Assembly: GCA_002453155.1 (NCBI GenBank)
Contig: DKGG01000068.1
Coordinates: forward strand, 1-8,153
Length of the DNA: 8,153 nt
DNA from: Bdellovibrionaceae bacterium UBA6776
GTDB lineage: Bacteria; Bdellovibrionota; Bdellovibrionia; Bdellovibrionales; UBA1609
Direction: 5' to 3'
In this document: piece by piece, positions 1-5,116 of the stretch
Layout: the number at the start of each line of letters is the position of its first letter
Position numbering within the stretch: position 1 is the stretch's first letter
The notes under the pieces: model-generated
The model's input: the letters and a program-made list of their open reading frames with translations, nothing else
Databases searched by the model: none
Told to the model about the DNA's origin: nothing
Translations under genes and position numbers: made by a program

Positions 1-77
1 CCCCACAATAAAAACCGGAGAGGCGGCGAGATCTATGGGCGGAAATTGTCGCCGGGAAAAACTTTAGACACCCCCAA

Positions 78-93
78 ACCCACACAAGTGGGT
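78..93. other. Small dyad in the leader of the first gene
   Basis: ACCCAC and GTGGGT form a perfect 6-bp stem around a 4-nt ACAA loop. It ends 7 bases before the sigma54-like -24 element. It could be an activator site or a chance hairpin. A looser CGGCGA/TCGCCG dyad lies at 24-54. I recognise no known RNA family in bases 1-147. Confidence 0.25.
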
Positions 94-100
94 GCCGGCG

Positions 101-116
101 TGGCACAGAACTTGTT
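101..116 (+). promoter_or_regulatory. Sigma54-like (-24/-12) promoter
   Basis: TGGCAC (101-106), five bases, then TTGTT (112-116). The -24 element matches the sigma54 consensus TGGCAC exactly, and the spacing of GG to the -12 dinucleotide is the required 10 bases. The -12 element reads TTGT instead of TTGC, which weakens the call. A start site about 12 bases downstream would give a leader of about 20 nt carrying the Shine-Dalgarno at 134-139, which supports translation from the TTG at 148. No obvious enhancer-binding site is visible in the 100 bases available upstream. Confidence 0.35.
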
Positions 117-133
117 TCTGATAGATCTCAAAG

Positions 134-139
134 AAGGAG
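134..139 (+). promoter_or_regulatory. Shine-Dalgarno that selects the TTG start at 148
   Basis: AAGGAG lies 8 bases before the TTG at 148-150, which is ideal spacing. No comparable site precedes the in-frame TTG at 46. The sequence after 148 encodes a classical signal peptide, so this site decides the start. Confidence 0.7.
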
Positions 140-147
140 ATCCGCTT

Positions 148-774
148 TTGAAAACTTCTATTTTAAACCCTCGAAAATCCTATAAATTCTTCCTCCAAGC
201 CTTTGCTTGCGGAAGCCTTTTGTTCTCTAGCGCATCTCTGTGGGCACTGAAAAACGGAACCGAATCCATCGTTCTCAAAGCCGACAAACTGATCCCCTCT
301 TGCGAACGTCAGGGCATTGCTTTTCCAGATCTTGAAAATCAAGACCTTCAAGACAATCTTGTGTGCAATCTGGTTTCCCCCGAGGGAAAAATATTTTCTG
401 AAGGAGACGATCACTACAAGCTGGTTGTGGATTACGTGAATTCAAAGTCCGAAGACACCTGGGATGACTTGTACATTGCCTACAATCAAAGCCGCATGGA
501 CTTTGTCACTAAAGGTGAACCGGGACAGTCAGTGGACGTACTTTTGATTTTACAAGATGCCAAAACCCACAAGCCTTACGCCCTGATCGCTCAAAGAAGT
601 TTTGGAGTGGATCAAAAGTGGCATTATGTCAGACCTCATTACTTCGTTTTTCAATTGAACAAAGAGCAGAGCACTCTGATTCAAGCAAAGGGAAAAGATG
701 CATTTCCAAACTCTGTGGCGTTTAAAGATTACCGCCGCGCTTTGCAAAGAGCCGAAAATTTACCTCGTCCATAA
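148..774 (+). CDS. Exported protein of unknown function
   Basis: I do not recognise the family. From the TTG at 148 the product has 208 residues. Residues 1-33 look like a Sec signal peptide: basic n-region with K2, R9, K10 and K13, then a hydrophobic core at about 14-32, with possible cleavage after A29 or A33. C21 sits inside the core without a canonical lipobox, so a lipoprotein is unlikely. The mature part is acidic-to-mixed and soluble in character, with no further membrane segment and only two cysteines, C52 and C73, which could form a disulfide in the periplasm. The frame is open to the left edge of the window and a TTG at 46 is also possible, but that extension would bury the signal peptide. 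The gene is convergent with rlmE and shares a hairpin terminator with it. Export is well supported; function is unknown. Confidence 0.72.
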   Translation: MKTSILNPRKSYKFFLQAFACGSLLFSSASLWALKNGTESIVLKADKLIPSCERQGIAFPDLENQDLQDNLVCNLVSPEGKIFSEGDDHYKLVVDYVNSKSEDTWDDLYIAYNQSRMDFVTKGEPGQSVDVLLILQDAKTHKPYALIAQRSFGVDQKWHYVRPHYFVFQLNKEQSTLIQAKGKDAFPNSVAFKDYRRALQRAENLPRP

Positions 775-778
775 ACAC

Positions 779-810
779 AAAGAGAGCGACAAAATCTACT
801 CGCTCTCTTT
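779..810. terminator. Bidirectional hairpin terminator between convergent genes
   Basis: A perfect 11-bp stem (779-789 with 800-810) encloses a 10-nt loop. It starts 4 bases after the stop of the exported-protein gene. On the + strand the stem ends in a run of four T; on the - strand only an interrupted T-rich stretch follows. The loop and right arm overlap the stop and last codons of rlmE, so one element serves both genes. The short T tracts make the strength of termination uncertain. Confidence 0.6.
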
Positions 811-1425
811 TGGAGGCTCTTTAACGCCTTCCTGAGGTACAACAAAAGATGCTTTTTTTCCAATCCCAATCAAAAAGGTTTCAAAACTTCCTTTTCGAAC
901 CGCTTCAGGCTTTAGGCGCTTAAAGTTTTTAAAATTTTTTTTGATCTCTTTGACAACTTCTTCCGCCTCTCCGCCCTCGAAAAGCTTCATCACGATGTGA
1001 CCGCCCACCTTTAAGTGTTTTTGAGCCACCGTTAGAACTTCCAAACACAACGCCTCCGAGCGCGCCTGATCCACAGAGCGAACTCCGGTGGTGTTCGGGG
1101 CCATGTCGCTGATCAATACATCCACTTCACGACCTTCAAAAATCGCCGGGTCCAGGTTGAACACATCCATTTGATAAAACTGTGCATTGGGCGCCTTTAC
1201 TGTGATTGGCTTTAAATCCAATCCAACCACTCGTCCCTTTTCTCCCACCACGCGAATGGCATACTGAGACCAAGAGCCCGGGGACGCCCCTAAATCCACA
1301 ACAAAATCGCCGCGAGAAATGATTTTGTATTTCTTCTGAATTTCTTCCAACTTGTAAGCCGAGCGAGCTTTGTATCCATCCGCCTTGGCCTTGTGGAAAA
1401 ATCGATCTTTTCGGTTGAACGCCAA
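796..1425 (-). CDS. rlmE: 23S rRNA 2'-O-ribose U2552 methyltransferase RlmE (FtsJ/RrmJ)
   Basis: This SAM-dependent enzyme 2'-O-methylates U2552 in the A loop of 23S rRNA late in 50S assembly. The 209 residues equal the usual family length. The K-D-K-E catalytic tetrad is visible: K25 (ARSAYKL), D107 (SDMAPN), K147 (VMKLF) and E182 (GSFETF). The SAM-binding loop is DLGASPG at 44-50, and GLDL at 68-71 ends the second strand. The tail after about 190 is a charged extension. The start is a TTG preceded at 8 nt by AGAGGA (1434-1439), and the protein begins in the usual basic family N-terminus. It is the downstream partner of the SDR gene on the - strand, separated by 142 nt holding a 75-bp palindrome. 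The palindrome may uncouple the two; a TATACT that could be a -10 box sits at 1468-1473, with no good -35. Confidence 0.95.
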   Translation of the reverse strand: MAFNRKDRFFHKAKADGYKARSAYKLEEIQKKYKIISRGDFVVDLGASPGSWSQYAIRVVGEKGRVVGLDLKPITVKAPNAQFYQMDVFNLDPAIFEGREVDVLISDMAPNTTGVRSVDQARSEALCLEVLTVAQKHLKVGGHIVMKLFEGGEAEEVVKEIKKNFKNFKRLKPEAVRKGSFETFLIGIGKKASFVVPQEGVKEPPKESE

Positions 1426-1430
1426 TGTAT

Positions 1431-1469
1431 CAGTCCTCTTCGTAAGTCCTCTTTAAAATTCCTCTTGAG
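1431..1469 (-). promoter_or_regulatory. Triple 13-nt repeat of Shine-Dalgarno-like sequence before rlmE
   Basis: Read on the - strand, AGAGGA occurs three times at exactly 13-nt intervals (1460-1465, 1447-1452, 1434-1439). Two of the units share AAGAGGACT. Only the last is correctly spaced from the TTG start. Upstream copies could act as ribosome standby sites, or the array may have arisen by slippage duplication. Confidence 0.55.
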
Positions 1470-1473
1470 TATA

Positions 1474-1548
1474 TCCGCCAAAAGGTACCTGCTTCCTTTT
1501 CCGATATGCGGTGCATATCGGAAAAGGAAGCAGGTACCTTTTGGCGGA
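1474..1548. repeat. 75-bp perfect palindromic repeat, copy 1
   Basis: Two 36-bp arms (1474-1509 and 1513-1548) are perfect reverse complements around a 3-nt GGT spacer. Each arm contains the palindrome AGGTACCT and an AAAAGG/CCTTTT pair, so the symmetry is nested. The element lies 19 nt after the SDR stop and before rlmE. It is repeated at 8059-8133 with one base change. It would form a very stable RNA hairpin on either strand. There is no run of Ts that would make it a textbook intrinsic terminator. It could be a transcript-end stabiliser or RNase III substrate, or a dispersed palindromic element. Confidence 0.92.
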
Positions 1549-1567
1549 GCCTCTTTTTGGCGAGATC

Positions 1568-2359
1568 CTAACTGCGGTGGAACTTGGTGGCAACCAATGC
1601 TTCAAAAGCTCGGGGAAAATGGCGATTCAATATCAATCCAAAACCGGTTGCGCCCGTGGGCTTCACTTCCTCATGGTCTTTCTCGATAGCTTGAACCACC
1701 TTTTTGGCCCAATCTTCCGCAGGAATGGAGGAGAGAAAATCCAGGTCTATATGTTTTTCATACTTATTGTGAATGTCGTCGAACATGTCGGTTTTCACGC
1801 CGGGAGTGTACATCAGCAAAGTGTTTACATTGGTCTCCCGAAGTTCCTTCTTTAAAGATTCGGTAAGCCCTATCACATAAGCTTTCGAAGCCGCATAGGT
1901 GCTGGAGGCGGGAAAGCGCATTTCTCCCATGACGCTGGCGTTGTTCACGATCTTTCCTTCCCCCTGCTCTAAGAATTTTCGAAGAAAGTATTGAGACAAC
2001 AAACTGACCGCCACCACATTCACTTGAATCATTTTTTGAATCTCTTTGGCGTCTTGCTCTTCCAGAAGTCCTCCGGTTAAAAGACCCGCGTTATTAATCA
2101 ACACGTGAGGGGTGCAACTTTTAAAAATCTCTTCCACCAGGCCTTCCAAACTCTCCGCATGACTCAAATCCTGCTCGAACACATAAACTTCTGGGGCGCC
2201 CTTTTCCTTCAGCTCCTGGATCATTTCTGGTGTCACAGACTCTTTTTTCCGAACAATCATGGCAATGGAGGATTTTCGCTTTGAAATTTCCTGAACCAAA
2301 GCCCAGCCGATTCCGCGATTGGCTCCCGTGATGGCCACGGTCTTTCCCTGTAAGTTCAT
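1568..2359 (-). CDS. Short-chain dehydrogenase/reductase (classical SDR), probably NADP(H)-dependent
   Basis: This is a cytoplasmic Rossmann-fold oxidoreductase of 263 residues, within the classical SDR range. The cofactor loop is TGANRGIG at 11-18. R37-K38-K39 after the second strand suggests a preference for NADP(H). NNAG is at 89-92. The catalytic tetrad is N114, S142, Y155 and K159 (YAASK), and the PG motif with T190 follows at 186-190. The substrate loop after 190 is not diagnostic, so the substrate cannot be named. The ATG at 2357-2359 has an AAGGAA Shine-Dalgarno about 8 nt upstream, and a good sigma70-type promoter lies just beyond it. The gene heads a - strand pair with rlmE, with a long palindrome between them, and diverges from the PilZ operon. 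The fold is certain; the reaction is not. Confidence 0.92.
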   Translation of the reverse strand: MNLQGKTVAITGANRGIGWALVQEISKRKSSIAMIVRKKESVTPEMIQELKEKGAPEVYVFEQDLSHAESLEGLVEEIFKSCTPHVLINNAGLLTGGLLEEQDAKEIQKMIQVNVVAVSLLSQYFLRKFLEQGEGKIVNNASVMGEMRFPASSTYAASKAYVIGLTESLKKELRETNVNTLLMYTPGVKTDMFDDIHNKYEKHIDLDFLSSIPAEDWAKKVVQAIEKDHEEVKPTGATGFGLILNRHFPRAFEALVATKFHRS

Positions 2360-2389
2360 AGAGTTCCTTCCTTGTGTTGAGCTTTGCTC

Positions 2390-2418
2390 GATATACGTCC
2401 AGCATCTATAGATTTCAA
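2390..2418 (-). promoter_or_regulatory. Sigma70-type promoter of the SDR gene
   Basis: On the - strand TTGAAA (2413-2418) and TATATC (2390-2395) are separated by exactly 17 nt, matching 5/6 and 4/6 of the sigma70 consensus. The predicted start gives a leader of about 25 nt carrying the AAGGAA site. Confidence 0.5.
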
Positions 2419-2420
2419 AA

Positions 2421-2477
2421 TCCTACTTCAGCCCTTCTAAAGCTTCAAAAAAATTATGAAAATTCCGACAAGTAGGA
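2421..2477. promoter_or_regulatory. Spaced inverted repeat in the divergent SDR/PilZ promoter region
   Basis: TCCTACTT (2421-2428) and AAGTAGGA (2470-2477) are perfect 8-bp inverted repeats 41 nt apart. They lie in the 145-nt intergenic region between divergent genes, one arm just upstream of the SDR -35 box and the other close to the PilZ start. This could be a looped operator or an mRNA structure in the PilZ leader. No convincing + strand promoter is visible here. Confidence 0.3.
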
Positions 2478-2504
2478 GGATTCTACCGACGTCAAGGGAG
2501 TTTT

Positions 2505-3143
2505 ATGATTAGCCTTTGGAGCCTTTACAACACTGTTGAGAAGATTCAAATCGATGATTTGAAGACGGAACAGGTGAAAATTGTTCTGCTTTCCATTCCC
2601 ACTTCGCGAATGAAAGATTGGGTGGTCCTCAAAAAAGGCACTGTCAATTGGCAGCCCTTAGCGGTTCATCCCGAGTTTTATGACGATGTGAATGACCTTC
2701 GTGGACAGGTGGAATTGAACGTGCCTGCAGACCCCACAAAAATCTCTCAAGAGAACAAAAAGCCCGCTCCTCCCGATCGACGTCCGTTGTTTGAGGATGT
2801 GGATTTGGATGCAGAGCAAACGCTTTCAATAATGGACGCGGGAAACTATTCCGTGAAAGAGCGCCGCTCGGCCCGCAGACAAAATCGATCTTTAAAGTTT
2901 GAAGTCATTCACGGCGGAAAGCATTTCGAAACGGAAACCAAAGACATCTCCATGTCTGGAATGAGTTTGAAAGACCCTCTTCCTGAATGGCTGACCAAAG
3001 AATTTCCAGCAAAACTTCATCTTGGAAATCAAGTGATCGACATTCGAGCCATTCGCGCCCGCAAGGGAAAGTCAGACACCGCATTGGTTATTGTGGAAGC
3101 GAACCCCTGGGCACTCCTTAGAACCTGGGTCGTGGGTTGGTAG
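2505..3143 (+). CDS. PilZ-domain protein with an N-terminal GYF_2-like segment
   Basis: This is a likely cytoplasmic c-di-GMP receptor of 212 residues. The PilZ domain spans about 118-210. It carries the two ligand signatures: the arginine cluster R120-R121-x-x-R124-R125 with R128 (RxxxR), and DxSxxG as D147-I-S149-M-S-G152. Residues 1-60 contain W39 and a W49-Q-P ending that resembles GYF_2-type modules; that assignment is tentative. A charged, proline-rich linker (about 74-115) joins the halves. The ATG at 2505 follows AAGGGAG (2494-2500) at a short 4-nt spacing. It is the first gene of a three-gene operon: the next start is 3 nt beyond its stop. The intact motifs argue for c-di-GMP binding. 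The output partner is unknown, though the next two genes are natural candidates. Confidence 0.88.
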   Translation: MISLWSLYNTVEKIQIDDLKTEQVKIVLLSIPTSRMKDWVVLKKGTVNWQPLAVHPEFYDDVNDLRGQVELNVPADPTKISQENKKPAPPDRRPLFEDVDLDAEQTLSIMDAGNYSVKERRSARRQNRSLKFEVIHGGKHFETETKDISMSGMSLKDPLPEWLTKEFPAKLHLGNQVIDIRAIRARKGKSDTALVIVEANPWALLRTWVVGW

Positions 3144-3146
3144 GCG

Positions 3147-3833
3147 ATGGCAGAAAAACAGCCTAAGGCTTCACCCCCTCACCTCTATGAAATGGCTCGA
3201 AATTTAAACTTGGAGAAAAGACTTTTTCCAAGAGCAAAATTCCCTTCCATCGCTCATTTTTCGGGTCCTTTTGTCGAGTGGGAAGGCATGAACTTTTCAA
3301 TTCGAGATTTAAGTGAGGGGGGACTTTGCCTTTTAGATCCGAATGGGAAGTTTTCAATTCCTATTGGTAAAGAAAGTCACGCCCGAATTGTTGGGGATGA
3401 GTGCTATGAAGTTTCTCTTCGCGTGGTGGGTAGCAATATAGAAAAGCGCCATATTCAATTTCACGAAGCCTCTGACGAACTGAGACAAGAAGTTCGAAAC
3501 TGGGTGACCGCAGGACTTCGTGGCCAATGGTTTCGCCCCTTGGAGCACTCGTCCGATGGAAACACTTTCAACCCCATCCTTTGGACTTCCATGTACGACG
3601 ACGCCCTTTTCAAAAGTGATGATCCACGCTGGTCCTATGTCCTCTCTTTAGGTGGAGATTTCTATTGCTTAGACAGTCGCTATTGGCCCGTGGATCAGAA
3701 AACATTTCAGCCCATTTCAGAACGGGAGTTTGATCGGGTTTTAGTGGCTTTCGAGAACATCTCTTTTCAAAGCAATTTGGTTGATGAAATCATGAGCTTT
3801 CTAAAGGAACTGCGGCGGTTTCCACATGATTGA
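3147..3833 (+). CDS. Second PilZ-domain protein with an uncharacterised C-terminal domain
   Basis: This 228-residue soluble protein has no signal peptide or membrane segment. A PilZ domain at about 24-120 shows the RxxxR signature (R25-L-F-P-R29) and DxSxxG (D54-L-S56-E-G-G59), so it could bind c-di-GMP. Residues about 120-228 form a second region rich in aromatic residues (WFRPL, RWSYV, DSRYWPV) that I do not recognise. The start lies 3 nt after the upstream PilZ stop and has no strong Shine-Dalgarno of its own, which implies coupled translation. Its end overlaps the start of the cNMP-binding gene by 8 nt. The sequence differs from the first PilZ protein outside the motifs, so this is not a recent duplication. 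Confidence 0.85.
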   Translation: MAEKQPKASPPHLYEMARNLNLEKRLFPRAKFPSIAHFSGPFVEWEGMNFSIRDLSEGGLCLLDPNGKFSIPIGKESHARIVGDECYEVSLRVVGSNIEKRHIQFHEASDELRQEVRNWVTAGLRGQWFRPLEHSSDGNTFNPILWTSMYDDALFKSDDPRWSYVLSLGGDFYCLDSRYWPVDQKTFQPISEREFDRVLVAFENISFQSNLVDEIMSFLKELRRFPHD

Positions 3834-5016
3834 ATGGTCTATTGAAGATTTTCAGCCAAAAATAAAAAAAGGAGTTATTACTCCCGCCGGGCGCAATTTT
3901 GTATATGCCTCGGGAGATTTAAAATCCAAGGAACTCCCTTTGGCCGTTGTCGATTTGGTTTTGCTTTGCGACGGAAAGAATACTGTTTTTCAAATTTTAG
4001 CCAAAATCTACGAAAAGCAAGGCGTGGTTCAATTTCAAAAGGTGGTGGAAACTTTCGATAGCCTTTTGGAAGATCAACTCTTTGAGTCCTCTCCAGAGCT
4101 AGAGTCTTTTGAAAAAGGTCTTCATAAAATTTTGAAGAAAAATTCCTCCCATTCAAAAACATTCAGTGAATATCTAAAGATCCTTCCTTTCTTTGGATCT
4201 GGCAAAGAGCTTTTTACCAGAGATTCTATCCGCCAAAAGCTTGAAAACCTCTCTTTTTTCTCCGAGTTTTCCGACGAAGGCATGGAAGAAATCCTAGACG
4301 CTTGTGAGGTGATCGTATTTGCCAGGAATCAAGTGATCATCAATAAAGATGAGAATCCAAAGGATCTATTTTTGCTTTTAGAAGGACAATGCGAGGCCCT
4401 CGGCGAAGGTTTTCGCGGCGGAATACAGAGAGGATCTTTCTTTGGAGAGGCTGCTCTTTTGTCTTCAGGATCCCGTTCGGCAACCGTAAAAACTTTAAGT
4501 CCTTGCAAAGTCCTTCGTATTCCCACGGATCGCGTTCGAAAGAATGTTGTTTCCGAAAAGCAATTGGATGTCTTGAGACAGCAAATCATTGTCAGTCAGT
4601 ACTTTGGCTCCTCCCCTCACTTCGAAGGAGTTAAAGAAAATACCATCGAACGTCTTCAGCGCACCGGACAATTGGAGCTAAAAGGATCAGGGGCGGTGAT
4701 TTTTGACGATGGTGATCCCACAAGTGGTTTGTATTTTTTAGTTCGAGGTTCTGTTCGTGTGGACATTGCTGGCGAGAAAGTGGTGGACCTTCATCAAGGA
4801 GATGTCTTTGGTGAGATCTCCGTGCTGGCCAAACTTCCACGGACTGCCAGAGTGAGTACTACGGAACCTTCGTTTTTGTTTAAAGTGTCACTTGAGTCTT
4901 TTTGGGAAGTTTTGTTGACCGACTTGGAATTCGCCTATCGCATTGAAAGATTGTGTGAAGTGCGTTTGGCCGATGATTTCGAAATCCTATCCAAGAAAAG
5001 TCAGGAATCTGCTTAA
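3826..5016 (+). CDS. PqqD-like domain fused to two cyclic-nucleotide-binding domains
   Basis: This is a 396-residue cytoplasmic protein with three parts. Residues about 30-88 have the pattern of a PqqD-like small winged helix (a DLVLLCDGKNTV core, then LLEDQLFE). Two CAP/PKA-R-type cNMP-binding domains follow, at about 140-255 and 265-385. Each phosphate-binding cassette keeps the ribose-contacting Glu and phosphate-contacting Arg: FGE at 206-208 with R217-S-A, and FGE at 328-330 with R339-T-A. Both pockets therefore look competent for cAMP or cGMP. There is no kinase, cyclase, channel or C-terminal helix-turn-helix, so it is not a CRP-type transcription factor; it resembles a regulatory subunit acting on a partner. 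The ATG overlaps the preceding gene by 8 nt, and an AAAGGAA about 17 nt upstream is too far to be a good Shine-Dalgarno, so coupling is likely. No strong terminator follows. Confidence 0.87.
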   Translation: MIEWSIEDFQPKIKKGVITPAGRNFVYASGDLKSKELPLAVVDLVLLCDGKNTVFQILAKIYEKQGVVQFQKVVETFDSLLEDQLFESSPELESFEKGLHKILKKNSSHSKTFSEYLKILPFFGSGKELFTRDSIRQKLENLSFFSEFSDEGMEEILDACEVIVFARNQVIINKDENPKDLFLLLEGQCEALGEGFRGGIQRGSFFGEAALLSSGSRSATVKTLSPCKVLRIPTDRVRKNVVSEKQLDVLRQQIIVSQYFGSSPHFEGVKENTIERLQRTGQLELKGSGAVIFDDGDPTSGLYFLVRGSVRVDIAGEKVVDLHQGDVFGEISVLAKLPRTARVSTTEPSFLFKVSLESFWEVLLTDLEFAYRIERLCEVRLADDFEILSKKSQESA

Positions 5017-5020
5017 AAGC

Positions 5021-5063
5021 TGTCTCCATATGAGACACCTAAAAAATAGTCACTTTGAGACAC
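5021..5063. promoter_or_regulatory. TGTCTC/GAGACA operator-like sites before the protease gene
   Basis: TGTCTC (5021-5026) and GAGACA (5032-5037) form a perfect 6-bp dyad around CATAT. The half-site TGAGACAC recurs at 5056-5063, 25 nt after the copy at 5031-5038. The third copy overlaps the predicted -35 box of the protease promoter. This spacing and symmetry suit a dimeric regulator with an extra half-site, but the dyad could also be a hairpin after the upstream operon. Confidence 0.45.
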
Positions 5064-5081
5064 TTTGGGATGTGGTAGACT
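5055..5081 (+). promoter_or_regulatory. Sigma70-type promoter of the subtilase gene
   Basis: TTGAGA (5055-5060) and TAGACT (5076-5081) are 15 nt apart. The -10 box is preceded by TGG, giving an extended -10. Each hexamer matches well (5/6 and 4/6). The short spacer suggests activator dependence. The leader would be about 29 nt and carries AAGGGG (5103-5108) 8 nt before the ATG. Confidence 0.4.
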
Positions 5082-5116
5082 TTTTGAGAGCGGAAAAATC
5101 GTAAGGGGTCAAAAGC

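Noticed and set aside
46..147. Extended N-terminus of the first gene from the TTG at 46
   Set aside because: No Shine-Dalgarno precedes it, it would place 34 residues before a signal peptide, and a strong site precedes the TTG at 148.
1..147. Riboswitch or other structured RNA in the leader
   Set aside because: Only small generic hairpins are present; no known riboswitch, tmRNA, RNase P or 6S RNA signature could be recognised.
1513..1540. SRP (4.5S) RNA-like GGAAGCAG string in the palindrome
   Set aside because: The string is part of the perfect inverted repeat; the asymmetric loops and flanking helix of SRP RNA are absent.
1393..1855. Overlapping + strand open frames across the rlmE/SDR junction
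   Set aside because: They run antisense through two clear enzymes and the palindrome, and their translations show no coherent protein character.
2438..2471. Sigma28-like promoter (TAAAGCTT ... TCCGACAA) before the PilZ operon
   Set aside because: The two elements are 18 nt apart rather than the 11 expected, so the match is not credible.
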